From contig JAHHDT010000006.1 of the NCBI GenBank assembly GCA_019739225.1, positions 729,501-793,500 on the forward strand: a stretch of DNA of 64,000 bases, written 5' to 3'. Source of the DNA: Aquamicrobium sp. GTDB lineage: Bacteria; Pseudomonadota; Alphaproteobacteria; Rhizobiales; Rhizobiaceae. Each line of letters begins with the position of its first letter. Positions within the stretch are counted from its first letter, which is position 1. The position numbers were made by a program, and so were the translations under genes. The notes beneath the pieces were generated by a model. The model was not told the origin of the DNA and ran no database searches. It worked only from the letters and a program-made list of their open reading frames with translations. Positions 34,211-42,653 of the stretch are shown in pieces.

Positions 34211-34516
34211 ATGCCCGTGTTGGCAGAGCGAGGTAACGTCGTGTCGGTAAACGCGAGAGCAGCAATCGTGCAGCTACGGGCGCTGCTACTCGCTGATGCG
34301 GCGATTGATGTGGACCACGCGCGCCGCTTGGTGGAAGCAGCCGCAAGCCGGCTATCCGATCCGGCCTCAGCACAGGAGCTTGTTGAAACGTTCCTGTGCA
34401 TGCTCCAAACCAACCCCGCTGATTACGGCAACATGCACGACGTGAAAGACCCGACAGGGGAAGCCCTGGCGCTATTGAGCGCTATCGAGGCGGGAATGAA
34501 CTGGCGCAGGCAATAG
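34211..34516 (+). CDS. Small helical hypothetical protein
   Basis: 101 aa from ATG 34211. RAAIVQLRALLLADAAIDVD and ARRLVEAAASRLSDPASAQE are helical. No family recognised. The ribosome site is weak. Confidence 0.45.
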   Translation: MPVLAERGNVVSVNARAAIVQLRALLLADAAIDVDHARRLVEAAASRLSDPASAQELVETFLCMLQTNPADYGNMHDVKDPTGEALALLSAIEAGMNWRRQ

Positions 34517-34765
34517 CCAAAGCGCGTTAACCTTGCCCATGCGTAGACGTGGACAGAATCAGCCGCCGATTGCTTCCTACGCTATCGAAGTTGAAAGTCG
34601 CTGTGCAGTCGCAAGGCTGTGGCGGGCCGGCGTTCTCAGGCAACTGGCTCGCTCGCGAGCTGCGCCGGCTCGTCTTACACCGCTCGCCATAGGTCGCTTG
34701 CTTATCCACCCCCATCAGCCTCGGCACATGATGCGCTCCAGATAGTCTACTGGAGGTGACACGTG

Positions 34766-34951
34766 ATGCCGTTCGATTTTGCAGTTTCCGCTACGTCCGC
34801 TCTGACCCTGCTATTCGCAGCCGCCGCTATTTGGCTGGCATCGGCCGGACCGGATGCGCAGGCATCGCGAAAGCAGGTCGCCGAGCGCTTGGCTCAAATC
34901 GCAGTTCTTGGGGCGGTGGCGCTGTTTGCGCTGCTGAGAGGAGATAGATGA
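34766..34951 (+). CDS. Small membrane protein
   Basis: 61 aa with two hydrophobic segments (ALTLLFAAAAIWLASAG and IAVLGAVALFALL) around a basic loop. TGGAGGTGAC precedes ATG 34766. It ends in an ATGA overlap with the next frame. A holin-like role is possible but unsupported by neighbours. Confidence 0.55.
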   Translation: MPFDFAVSATSALTLLFAAAAIWLASAGPDAQASRKQVAERLAQIAVLGAVALFALLRGDR

Positions 34952-35127
34952 GCACGAACCATCTCGACGCAGGGGGCAAAACGCCGTCTAATGTTCCGGG
35001 GAGGGGGAGCAGTGGCAAAGGGCGGGTCACGGCTTGGCTGGCTGGTTGCAGCAGCCATTGCTTTTGGATGGTGGAACTCAGGCACCGAGGAATCACGCGC
35101 TCCGGTGACGCCTCAGCGCGCAATTGA
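34948..35127 (+). CDS. Short coupled frame overlapping the SH3b gene
   Basis: 59 aa from ATG 34948 in an ATGA overlap, with AGAGGAGATAG just upstream, so the initiation signals are strong. The protein (KTPSNVPGRGSSGKGRVTAW) has no recognisable domain and overlaps the start of the SH3b gene in another frame. It may be a leader frame that couples translation to that gene. Confidence 0.35.
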   Translation: MSTNHLDAGGKTPSNVPGRGSSGKGRVTAWLAGCSSHCFWMVELRHRGITRSGDASARN

Positions 35128-35641
35128 GAAACTTGCGCCCTCGGTCCCACGGCCAAGCCCAGCTCCGTCATCGATCCGCGTTACGCCTCAGCAGAAAGTG
35201 CCGGATGCGATTGCGCGACCTTCACCGCCTTCTCTGCCTCAAGCAGCCGAGCAGGTTCTTTACACGACCGCGCGAGTGCGCCTGAGGGCTGAGCCAACCA
35301 CCAGCGCCCCCATCATTGTCGTTCTAGAAGCCGGGCAGCCCGTCAGGTCGGTTGGAACGCAAAGCCCCTGGCATAGGGTCAATGCTGCTGGCCGAAGCGG
35401 CTGGGTTCATGGAGACTATCTGAGGCGGACGCGACCAGTTCCCCCGAAGCAGCAAGTCCGCGCTCCTATCGCCCCGCTTATGCGTACGGCTCCAGCCCGC
35501 AGCGGCGGCGGCGCTCCAATTCGTGATGCCTATGTCGGTCGGTGCGATTGCCCGTACGATCTGATGCGCAATGGCCGTCGCTGCGGCGGCAACAGCGCCT
35601 ATAGCCGTCCCGGTGGTCGGAGTCCGGTCTGCTATCGATAG
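35012..35641 (+). CDS. SH3b-domain envelope protein
   Basis: 209 aa from GTG 35012, chosen because GGAGGGGG lies 5 nt upstream; ATG 34991 would add 7 residues. One N-terminal hydrophobic segment (LGWLVAAAIAFGWW) anchors or exports it. A Pro-rich linker leads to a bacterial SH3 domain (TTARVRLRAEPTTSAPIIVV, then GWVHGDYLRR). The C-terminus has the Cys motif GRCDCPYDLMRNGRRCGGNS. SH3b domains usually bind peptidoglycan, so an envelope role is likely. It is the last gene before attR. Confidence 0.75.
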   Translation: MAKGGSRLGWLVAAAIAFGWWNSGTEESRAPVTPQRAIEKLAPSVPRPSPAPSSIRVTPQQKVPDAIARPSPPSLPQAAEQVLYTTARVRLRAEPTTSAPIIVVLEAGQPVRSVGTQSPWHRVNAAGRSGWVHGDYLRRTRPVPPKQQVRAPIAPLMRTAPARSGGGAPIRDAYVGRCDCPYDLMRNGRRCGGNSAYSRPGGRSPVCYR

Positions 35642-35668
35642 ACCAAATTCAAGCGGCATCAAACCAGT

Positions 35669-35690
35669 GAAATGGGGAAAATAGTGGGGA
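35669..35690. repeat. Right arm-type repeat
   Basis: These 22 bp match 15965-15986 with one mismatch (core GAAATGGGGAAA, then TAGTGGGGA) in direct orientation. In the circular form the two copies would flank the att core at about 56 and 117 bp, like integrase arm sites. Confidence 0.6.
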
Positions 35691-35746
35691 TCGGCGCTCG
35701 ATCAGCGCAAAGAGCAAATGATTTTCAACATCATAGCGCAAATCGA

Positions 35747-35760
35747 TGGCGGAGAGGGAG
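35747..35760. repeat. attR: tRNA-Ser 3' end
   Basis: TGGCGGAGAGGGAG, identical to 15834-15847. Here it is part of the intact tRNA gene; the element carries a copy that keeps the tRNA functional. Confidence 0.8.
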
Positions 35761-35836
35761 GGATTCGAACCCCCGATGGGCTTGCACCCATGCCGCATTT
35801 CGAGTGCGGTGCATTCAACCACTCTGCCACCTCTCC
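35747..35836 (-). tRNA. tRNA-Ser (anticodon CGA)
   Basis: A 90-base tRNA including encoded CCA. The acceptor stem GGAGAGG pairs with CCTCTCC, the anticodon arm is CCGCA-CTCGAAA-TGCGG with anticodon CGA (reads UCG), there is a long variable arm as in serine tRNAs, and the T-loop is GGTTCGAATCC. The sequence is intact. Its 3' end faces the mobile element and is the integration site. Confidence 0.95.
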
Positions 35837-36061
35837 GCGGGCGCGTGGGCCGTTGCCGGCGCGGGCGCACACATAGCGATTGTCGCGGCGTGCGACAAGA
35901 GCAAACTGGACGAAGTTTTCTTCCGCCTCACATGAACGCGGGAGCGCGGTCCCGCAGCGTTGCAGCGGATGATAAGCAAGCTGCGTGATTGCAAGGCCAG
36001 CCTCCGCTCGCCTAGTCTCCGCCGGCGGCATCGGGCTCGCACGAGGGGAAGGGCAGCGGCA

Positions 36062-37507
36062 ATGGCGAGTGAGCGGTTTGCGCGATGGTCCCGAGGCGCC
36101 CTTGCCGGGGCTCGTTGGACGATCGCCTTACTCGCGCTGATGCCCGATCAGGCGTTCGCGCATGCGGCCGATCGGGGCCACGTGCTGCTGCTGCCGACAG
36201 GGCATTATCTCGTCGGCGGGGCCGCGGCCGTCATCCTGACCTTCATCCTGCTGGTGGTCGCGCCGCTGCCGGCGCTCGATCGGCTGGCGCGGCAAAGGCT
36301 GCCGCTTGGAAGCGTGCCGGTGTGGCCACGACTTTGGGGCAGTGCGGCCTGCCTGCTACTTGTCTGCGCGCTGGTGGCCGCAGGCTTCCTCGGCAGCCGC
36401 GACCCGCTTTCCAACCCGCTGCCGCTGATGGTGTGGACCGTCTTCTGGGTCGGGCTCACTCTGGTGCAGGGCGTGACTGGAAATTTCTGGTGGTGGATCG
36501 ACCCCTGGTATGCGCCCTGGCGTCTGCTGGCGGCGATCAGCGGCTGGAAAGATGGCTTCGTCGTGTTGCCGGTGTGGCTAGGTCACTGGCCCGCGGTCGT
36601 TCTTTTCTTCGCCTTCGCCTGGTTCGAGCTCATCTATCCGGCGCCGGACGACCCGGAACGGCTGGCGGTGGCACTTATAGGCTATTTTCTGACGAACCTC
36701 GCCGCGATGTTGGTTTTCGGCCACGAGCAATGGTCGCGGAGGGGCGAGTGCCTGTCGGTTTTCATGCGCATGATCGCGCGGCTCGGTGTGATGGAGGCTG
36801 GCCCGACCGCCGACGCCCGCCGCAGCGTCGCGCTCTGCCTGCCGGGGGCGAAGCTGGTGAACGCAGAGCCGTTGCCGCCAAGCGGGACGCTCTTTTTGCT
36901 GTTGGCGCTGGGTTCGGTCTCGTTCGACGGGTTGATGCGCACCTTCTTCTGGCTCGGGCTGTTCGGCATCAATCCGCTCGAGTTTCCCGGCCGCAGCGCC
37001 GTGATGGGGCTCGGTACGTTCGGGCTGGTCGCGACCTTTGTCGTGCTCGCATTGGGATTCTTCTCAGCGGTCGGACTCGGCGAGCGGCTGGCGAGCGCGG
37101 CGGGCAACATGCTGCCAGCCGCCGGCGCGCTGGTCTGGTCGATCATCCCGATCTCAATGGCCTATCATTTTTCGCACTACCTCGCCGCGCTGGTGGTGAA
37201 TGGGCAATATGCGCTGGCCGCACTGTCCGACCCGCTGATGAATGGCGTGGATCTCTTCGGGACGGCCGGGTTGCATGTGCAGGCGGGCGTGCTGATGGGG
37301 GCGGAGCGGGCCTGGATGCTCTGGAACCTTCAGGCGGGCGCAATCATCGGTGGCCACGTGCTGGCGGTGCTTGTCGCGCACACGATCGCGTTTCGCCTTC
37401 ACGGAAGTACCAGGGCGGCGGCATACAGTCAGGCGCCGCTGGCCGTATTGATGGTGGCCTACACTGTTTTCGGCCTATGGTTGTTGTCGTCCCCCACCGG
37501 GGCGTGA
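36062..37507 (+). CDS. Polytopic membrane protein, unknown function
   Basis: A 481-aa inner-membrane protein with about ten hydrophobic segments. FAHAADRGHVLLLPTGHYLV near residue 33 follows a possible signal sequence. His-rich spots (AYHFSHYLAALVVNGQYALA) could bind metal or haem. I recall similar rhizobial proteins labelled 'fenitrothion hydrolase', but no catalytic motif supports that here. ATG 36062 follows AGGGGAAGGG. It lies between tRNA-Ser and the Liv operon; a link to either is unproven. Confidence 0.6.
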   Translation: MASERFARWSRGALAGARWTIALLALMPDQAFAHAADRGHVLLLPTGHYLVGGAAAVILTFILLVVAPLPALDRLARQRLPLGSVPVWPRLWGSAACLLLVCALVAAGFLGSRDPLSNPLPLMVWTVFWVGLTLVQGVTGNFWWWIDPWYAPWRLLAAISGWKDGFVVLPVWLGHWPAVVLFFAFAWFELIYPAPDDPERLAVALIGYFLTNLAAMLVFGHEQWSRRGECLSVFMRMIARLGVMEAGPTADARRSVALCLPGAKLVNAEPLPPSGTLFLLLALGSVSFDGLMRTFFWLGLFGINPLEFPGRSAVMGLGTFGLVATFVVLALGFFSAVGLGERLASAAGNMLPAAGALVWSIIPISMAYHFSHYLAALVVNGQYALAALSDPLMNGVDLFGTAGLHVQAGVLMGAERAWMLWNLQAGAIIGGHVLAVLVAHTIAFRLHGSTRAAAYSQAPLAVLMVAYTVFGLWLLSSPTGA

Positions 37508-37576
37508 GCCTTGTCCAAGATACGCATCCTTCCGCAACGGAATTGTCCGGTTGCCAGTCCCAGGGATTGGTGATTT

Positions 37577-37590
37577 AGTTTGTACACATG
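37577..37590. promoter_or_regulatory. Candidate shared operator, Liv operon copy
   Basis: AGTTTGTACACATG, 77 bp before the Liv binding-protein gene, contains GTTTGTACAC, which fits GTTTGYAYAC found also at 43325 and 56626. It is weaker than the other two because the flanking symmetry is poor. Confidence 0.35.
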
Positions 37591-37666
37591 CAATTTCAGC
37601 ACCGGAAACTGCAGCAGATAATGGCGGAACGCTGCGCCAGCAGGCTTATCGTCAAGGGGAACCCAG

Positions 37667-38971
37667 ATGAACGATCGAACCAAGCCTTCCAGCCTTCTCA
37701 CGACCGGCATTTCCAGACGTGGCGCATTGAAAGGGCTCGGTGCTGCCGCCGCGCTCGGCACGGCGCCGGGCTTCGTGCGCTATGCGCAGTCGCAATCGTC
37801 GGAGCCGATCAGGATCGGCTTCCAGGCGCATCGCACCGGCATCGGCGCGGCTTACGGGCGCTGGTACGAGCGGACGACCGCTGCCGCCATCAAGCGCATC
37901 AACGATGCGGGCGGCATCAACGGGCGCCCGGTGGAGATCATCACCGAGGATGACGGCACGGATGCGGCGCGCGGCGCCGAGGTGGTGGAGAAATTCGCCA
38001 ACCAGCACAAGACTGACATCGTCTACGGCACGCTGTTCAGCCATGTGGTGGTGGGTTCCGCGCCGGCGGCCGGCGAACTCAAGATGCCGTATTACGTAGT
38101 CAGCGAGGGCTACCACGTCGCTTCCGGCAAGATGAACCGCTACGTGCTCCAGCCCGGCATCACCGATGTGCGCGCGCAGTGCCGCTCCGTGGCGCCCTGG
38201 ATCACGTCGAATGTCGGCAAGAAGATCACCATGATCTATCCGGACTATGCGTTCGGCCATGACCATCGCGACTTCTTCGGGCCGGCCGCCGCCGAGCAGG
38301 GCGGCGAGGTGATCGCACAGATCCCGATCCCGCCGACCGAGTCCTCGTTCACGCGCTACCTGCCACAGATCCCGTCGGACACCGATGTGATCTATCATGT
38401 GATGGTGGGGCCGGCCGTGCTGACCTTCGTCAAGGAACTCGGCGAGTTCTACGGCGGCAGCGGTCCGAAGCTGTTCGGTTTCATCGACAGCCTCGAGGCA
38501 GTGGACATCAACAGCCCCGGCCTAGAATTCCTGGAGGGCAGCCATTTCTGGGAAGGCATGCCGCGCTATCTGCAGGACGGCGCGTCGGAGCATGAAAAAG
38601 CCTATCGCGAAGCTGTCGGCCTCGACGAGAACGGCGCTTCGATAAACGATGCCAAGGACGTGTCCACGGCGGCCCACATGTTCGGCTGCTGGGAGACGCT
38701 CTACATCATCAAGGCCGCGATGGAAGCTGCCGGCTACCGTGGTCCCGAGGACCGTGCCAAGCTGGTCGAGGCGACCGAGGCGATGACGGAGTTTCCGGAA
38801 GGAGCCGAGCATCCGCAGGGCGCGAAGGTCTTCGACGGCAAGGTCCATCAGGTTTTCGGCAGCCAGAATATCTCCGTCGTGGAGAACGGGCGGCTGAACG
38901 TCGTGCACCGCACCTCCATCGAGGACGGTCGCTACGAGCCGGAAGCCGACTACACCACGCAGCCGCTTTGA
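37667..38971 (+). CDS. Branched-chain/amide-type ABC transporter substrate-binding protein
   Basis: A 434-aa periplasmic binding protein of the Leu/Ile/Val/urea-amide family. SRRGALKGLGAAAALGTAPG is a Tat signal. IRIGFQAHRTGIGAAYGRWY, then RINDAGGINGRPVEIITEDD and the conserved AFGHDHRDFF, are typical. The start is supported by AAGGGGAACCCAG. The first gene of a five-gene transporter operon. The family binds amino acids, amides and aromatic acids; the neighbouring pathway suggests nicotinate, nicotinamide or a related compound, which is inference. Confidence 0.88.
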   Translation: MNDRTKPSSLLTTGISRRGALKGLGAAAALGTAPGFVRYAQSQSSEPIRIGFQAHRTGIGAAYGRWYERTTAAAIKRINDAGGINGRPVEIITEDDGTDAARGAEVVEKFANQHKTDIVYGTLFSHVVVGSAPAAGELKMPYYVVSEGYHVASGKMNRYVLQPGITDVRAQCRSVAPWITSNVGKKITMIYPDYAFGHDHRDFFGPAAAEQGGEVIAQIPIPPTESSFTRYLPQIPSDTDVIYHVMVGPAVLTFVKELGEFYGGSGPKLFGFIDSLEAVDINSPGLEFLEGSHFWEGMPRYLQDGASEHEKAYREAVGLDENGASINDAKDVSTAAHMFGCWETLYIIKAAMEAAGYRGPEDRAKLVEATEAMTEFPEGAEHPQGAKVFDGKVHQVFGSQNISVVENGRLNVVHRTSIEDGRYEPEADYTTQPL

Positions 38972-39005
38972 TCCTCGGCCGGTCGTGATGTCAGCGTGGC
39001 GTTCT

Positions 39006-39170
39006 ACGTTGCCCCCCTCTGGCCTGCCGGCCATCTCCCCCACAAGGGGGGAGATCGGCTCCCTTCCACCGGAAGCCCAATTGCCAACGTTGTCTTGTGG
39101 GCGAGGCATGCCAAATGCTGATCTCCCCCCTCGTGGGGGAGATGGCCGGCAGGCCAGAGGGGGGCAACGT
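39006..39170. repeat. Long inverted repeat, family B copy 1
   Basis: Two 50-bp arms (39006-39055 and 39121-39170) are reverse complements with one mismatch. Each contains CTGCCGGCCATCTCCCCCAC or its complement. It lies in the gap between the binding-protein and LivH genes. A related copy is at 47005-47158. Confidence 0.9.
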
Positions 39171-39203
39171 GGAGAACCTTCCTTGCCAGCCGGTTACCTC
39201 TGA

Positions 39204-40085
39204 ATGGCCTTCGGACCCTATTTCCTGCTCGCCTCGCTTGAGGGGCTCGTCACGGCGGCGGTTCTGGCGCTGACGGCACTTGGCCTGTCGCTGGTGTTCG
39301 GGGTGATGCGCGTTGTCAACGTCGCGCATGGCGAGTTCTTCATGCTCGGCGCGGTGCTGGCCTGGGCGGTGTCGACCGCCTTTGCCGGCCATCCGTCGGT
39401 GGGGTTCGTAGCCGCGCTGTTCGTCGCGCCACTGGTCGTGGGTGGCGCGGCGCTCCTGTCCGAGCGGCTGGTGCTGCGCAGGCTGGGCTACGATCCCGAG
39501 GCGACCATCGTCGCGACGATCGGCATGCTCTACATCATCCAGCAGCTCGCGCTGACCTTCTACGGCGCGGATGCGCGGCCGGTGCAGGCACCCTTCAACG
39601 TCCGTATCCAGCTCCCGTGGTTCGGCTATTCGGGTTACAAGCTGTTCGTGATCGTCGCGGCGATCGTGCTGATACTCGCGGCCTGGTTCGTGCTGACGCG
39701 GACGAAGATCGGCCTGGTGATGCGCGCCACGCAATACGACCGGGAGACGGCGCAGGCGTTCGGCATCCCGGTCGACCGTGTCTATGCAGGCGTCTTCGCG
39801 CTTGGCGCGATGCTCGCAGCGGTTGCCGCCGTGCTGATCGTGCCGATCCAGCAGGCGCACTACCTGATGGGGCGCGACCCGCTGTTGCTTTCCTTCATCG
39901 TCGTCATCATCGGTGGGCTCGGTTCGCTGCGTGGCACCGTCATCGCGGCGCTGCTGATCGGGCTTTCGGACGGCATCATTTCCGTGTTCTTCTCGCCGAC
40001 GCTCGCCAAGATGCTGGCGACAGGCCTCGTTGCCATGGTGCTCGTCTTCCGGCCACAGGGCCTGTTCGGAGTGCCGGCACGATGA
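39204..40085 (+). CDS. Branched-chain-type ABC permease (LivH-like)
   Basis: A 293-aa permease with about eight hydrophobic segments. The LivH hallmark GVMRVVNVAHGEFFMLGAVL is at about residues 34-53; the cytoplasmic loop TKIGLVMRATQYDRETAQAF contacts the ATPase. It ends in an ATGA overlap with LivM. Confidence 0.92.
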   Translation: MAFGPYFLLASLEGLVTAAVLALTALGLSLVFGVMRVVNVAHGEFFMLGAVLAWAVSTAFAGHPSVGFVAALFVAPLVVGGAALLSERLVLRRLGYDPEATIVATIGMLYIIQQLALTFYGADARPVQAPFNVRIQLPWFGYSGYKLFVIVAAIVLILAAWFVLTRTKIGLVMRATQYDRETAQAFGIPVDRVYAGVFALGAMLAAVAAVLIVPIQQAHYLMGRDPLLLSFIVVIIGGLGSLRGTVIAALLIGLSDGIISVFFSPTLAKMLATGLVAMVLVFRPQGLFGVPAR

Positions 40086-41038
40086 CGATCACGACGCGCG
40101 ACTGGGCGCTGCACCTCGGCGTGATCGCGATCCTGCTCGCCGCCAACTTCCTGCTGCCGGAGTATCATCGCGGCGTGTTTTCCCGCGTGCTGGTGCTGGC
40201 GGTTTTCGCGATGGGCTACAATCTGCTCTTCGGCTACACGGGCCTTCTCAGCCTTGGCCATGCGATGTTCTTCGCCGCCGGGCTCTATGGGGCGGGGCTG
40301 CCACTTTATCATCTTGGCTGGAGCGTGCCCGTCTCCTTCGGCACCGGTCTGATGGCTGGCATTGCCGTCGCGGCCGTCGTCGGCGTGCTGGCGCTGCGCA
40401 CCACAGGCGTCGCCTTCATGATCGTCACCATGATGTTCGCGCAGGTGTTCTATCTGGGCACGCTCTACTTCACCACATGGACACGGGGCGAGGAGGGGCT
40501 GGTTCTCTCACAGGCAATGCGCAGTGTGGAATTCGGCGGGTGGAGCCTCAATCTCTCCGACCCGTCGACACGCTACATGCTGGCGCTGGCGCTTTTCGCC
40601 GTCGTGCTGCTTGCCATGCTGTGGCTCGTGCGCTCGCCGTTCGGGCGCACGCTGGTGGCGATCCGCGAGAACGAGGAACGCATGCGCATGCTGGGCTACG
40701 ACGTGTTCCGCGCCAAGCTAACGGCGGTGGTTGTGTCCGGCGTTTTCTGCGCGGCAGCAGGTGCGGCTTACGGTCTACTGTTCGGCTATGTCGGTTCCGG
40801 CTTCGCCTCGATCCAGTACTCGATCCTGCCGTTGCTATGGGTGCTGCTTGGGGGCGCCGCAACCACGCTGGGGCCGCTGCTCGGCACGCTCTTCATGTTC
40901 TACATCATCGACTACAGCTCGGGGGTTACTTCCGCCTATCTGCTCGTCGTCGGCGTGACGCTGATCCTGCTGGTCCTGTTCTTCCCCAAGGGCCTGCTCG
41001 GCTCGGTCCGCGAGCGCTGGCTGGGTTGGCTGCCATGA
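40082..41038 (+). CDS. Branched-chain-type ABC permease (LivM-like)
   Basis: A 318-aa permease. YNLLFGYTGLLSLGHAMFFA is the LivM signature near residues 48-67, and RSPFGRTLVAIRENEERMRM is the coupling loop. ATG 40082 lies inside the LivH stop. It is the partner of LivH in the channel. Confidence 0.92.
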   Translation: MTITTRDWALHLGVIAILLAANFLLPEYHRGVFSRVLVLAVFAMGYNLLFGYTGLLSLGHAMFFAAGLYGAGLPLYHLGWSVPVSFGTGLMAGIAVAAVVGVLALRTTGVAFMIVTMMFAQVFYLGTLYFTTWTRGEEGLVLSQAMRSVEFGGWSLNLSDPSTRYMLALALFAVVLLAMLWLVRSPFGRTLVAIRENEERMRMLGYDVFRAKLTAVVVSGVFCAAAGAAYGLLFGYVGSGFASIQYSILPLLWVLLGGAATTLGPLLGTLFMFYIIDYSSGVTSAYLLVVGVTLILLVLFFPKGLLGSVRERWLGWLP

Positions 41039-41772
41039 CGGCGCTTGTCGAGACACGCGCTCTGACGCGCCATTTCGGGGGGCTCAAGGCCGTAGAGAGC
41101 GTCGACTTCAGGCTCGACAAGGGCGAGATCCGGGCGATCATTGGGCCGAACGGCGCCGGCAAGACCACGTTCGTGAGCCTGATCTGCGGGCGTATCGCGC
41201 CAAGCTCCGGCGCAATCGTGTTCGAGGGACGCGACATCACCGCGCTGCCGGCGCACAGGCGCGTGCGCGCCGGTATCGCCTATACGTTCCAGATCACCAG
41301 CATCTTTCCGCGACTGACGGTCTTCGACAATGTCGCTCTGTCGGTGCAGCGTCGGCTGCTTTCGGCCGGGCGGCCGAAGCCGTCTGCGTTGAAGGCGGGC
41401 GTCGGCGAAGCGCTGGAGCGCGTCGGCCTCATCGACCGGGCCGGTACGCTTGCCGGCAACCTTGCCTACGGTCACCAGCGGCTCGTCGAAATCGCGATGG
41501 GGCTGGCGCTGGAACCGAAGCTGCTGATCCTGGACGAGCCGACGCAGGGACTTTCCGACGGCGAAGTCGAAGGCTTCATCGCTCTGGTTCGCGAGATCGC
41601 CAGCGATGCCACCGTGCTGCTGATCGAGCACAACATGCAGGTGGTGATGGATCTTGCGCGCAGGATAACGGTGATGAATTTCGGGCGCGTTCTCGCCGAA
41701 GGTTCGCCCGAAGAGATACGTGCCAACAAGGCCGTCCAGGACGCCTATCTGGGGACCGGCAGCGATGGCTGA
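41035..41772 (+). CDS. Branched-chain-type ABC ATPase (LivG-like)
   Basis: A 245-aa ATPase. Walker A is GPNGAGKTTFVSLI, the signature is LAYGHQRLVEIAMGLA (the LivG variant of LSGGQ), Walker B is LLILDEPTQGLSD and the switch His is in IEHNMQVVMDLA. It overlaps both neighbours. Confidence 0.93.
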   Translation: MTALVETRALTRHFGGLKAVESVDFRLDKGEIRAIIGPNGAGKTTFVSLICGRIAPSSGAIVFEGRDITALPAHRRVRAGIAYTFQITSIFPRLTVFDNVALSVQRRLLSAGRPKPSALKAGVGEALERVGLIDRAGTLAGNLAYGHQRLVEIAMGLALEPKLLILDEPTQGLSDGEVEGFIALVREIASDATVLLIEHNMQVVMDLARRITVMNFGRVLAEGSPEEIRANKAVQDAYLGTGSDG

Positions 41773-42472
41773 CGTGCTCACGCTTTCCGCTGTCGATGCC
41801 TATTACGGCGAGGTGCAGGTGTTGCGCGGCTTCGACCTGTCTCTGGCCAAGGGCGAGGTTCTGTGCCTGCTCGGGCGCAACGGCGCCGGCAAAACGACTG
41901 CGCTCAAGGCGATCATGGGGCTGGTCGCGGTGCGCGGCGGGACGATCATGAAGGACGGGACCGACCTGTCGAAGCTCGCCCCCCACGAGGTGCCCAAGGC
42001 AGGTGTCGCCTATGTACCGCAGGGCAGGCGGCTCTTCTCCGAGCTGACGGTTGCCGAAAATCTGGAGATCGGCCTGATGGCCCGGGGCAAGGGCCGCGTG
42101 ACGCGCGAAGCCGTGCTCGACCTCTTCCCAGTTCTGCGCGAACGCCTGTCGCAACGCTCGGGCACGCTTTCAGGCGGCGAACAACAGATGCTGGCGATGG
42201 CGCGGGCGCTTTGCATCGAGCCCGACGTGCTTTTGCTCGACGAGCCGACGGAAGGGCTGATGCCGTCGATGATCGCGCGCATCCGCGAGACGGTGGCCGG
42301 ACTGCGCGAACGCGGGGTATCCACCATCCTTGTCGAGCAGCGTGTCGACGCGGTGCTATCGCTCGCCGACCGCGTGGCCTTCATCGAGAACGGTCAGAAC
42401 CGCGAAACCGTCGACGTGGAAAAGGTCCGCGCCGATCCCGCCTATGTCCACCGCTATGTGGGGGTGGGGTAA
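41765..42472 (+). CDS. Branched-chain-type ABC ATPase (LivF-like)
   Basis: A 235-aa ATPase. Walker A is GRNGAGKTTALKAI, the Q-loop region is YVPQGRRLFSELTVAENL, the signature LSGGEQQMLAMARAL and Walker B VLLLDEPTEGLMPS. The H-loop position is Gln (VEQRVDAVL) rather than His, as is usual in LivF. It ends the transporter operon just before a family A repeat. Confidence 0.93.
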   Translation: MADVLTLSAVDAYYGEVQVLRGFDLSLAKGEVLCLLGRNGAGKTTALKAIMGLVAVRGGTIMKDGTDLSKLAPHEVPKAGVAYVPQGRRLFSELTVAENLEIGLMARGKGRVTREAVLDLFPVLRERLSQRSGTLSGGEQQMLAMARALCIEPDVLLLDEPTEGLMPSMIARIRETVAGLRERGVSTILVEQRVDAVLSLADRVAFIENGQNRETVDVEKVRADPAYVHRYVGVG

Positions 42473-42479
42473 GACGGTC

Positions 42480-42649
42480 GTGCGTCCTTCGAGGCTCGCT
42501 GCGCTCGCACCTCAGGATGAGGGGTGTTGTGCATCCAGCCCGCAACGCTGTGGGTTCGAGAACCAGCCTCCCTCATCCTGAGGTGCGAGCCCCCGGGTCT
42601 TGCCTTAGGCAAGCCCGAGGACAGGCTCCGCGAGCCTCGAAGGACGCAC
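42480..42649. repeat. Long imperfect inverted repeat, family A copy 2
   Basis: Outer arms GTGCGTCCTTCGAGGCT (from 42480) and AGCCTCGAAGGACGCAC (to 42649), as in the copy at 9060. The right arm contains about 40 extra bases with their own hairpin (GGGTCTTGCC, then GGCAAGCCC). It lies between convergent livF and pncA. Confidence 0.85.
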
Positions 42650-42653
42650 CTGT

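Larger units (their letters stand above)
15834..35760. mobile_element. tRNA-Ser(CGA)-integrated prophage remnant or satellite-like element
   Basis: About 19.9 kb bounded by a 14-bp direct repeat (TGGCGGAGAGGGAG) that is the 3' end of the intact tRNA-Ser at its right edge. An integrase lies just inside the left end. The gene content is phage-like: AlpA-like HTH, replication-like protein, ejection-like virion proteins, small-terminase-like fragment, DUF5681 protein, and many genes of 50-100 codons with ATGA overlaps. No large terminase, portal, major capsid, tail or endolysin gene is recognisable. The style contrasts with the flanking metabolic operons. It is either a decayed podovirus-like prophage or a helper-dependent element. 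Confidence 0.85.

Noticed and set aside
34533-34745. Short plus frame (and a minus frame at 34527-34727) between the 101-aa gene and the membrane protein
   Set aside because: Arg-rich, no ribosome site, no domain. The ~250-bp gap is left without a gene.
15834-35760. Integrative conjugative element
   Set aside because: No relaxase, coupling protein or type IV secretion gene is visible; the RHH protein alone does not support mobilisation.
36062-37507. Fenitrothion hydrolase
   Set aside because: Only a vague memory of database labels; no hydrolase motif is visible, so the gene is left as an unknown membrane protein.
36085-37578. 497-codon open frame overlapping the polytopic membrane protein in another frame
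   Set aside because: Arg/Gly/Ala-rich translation typical of a shadow frame in high-GC DNA. The 36062 frame has a ribosome site and clear membrane segments.
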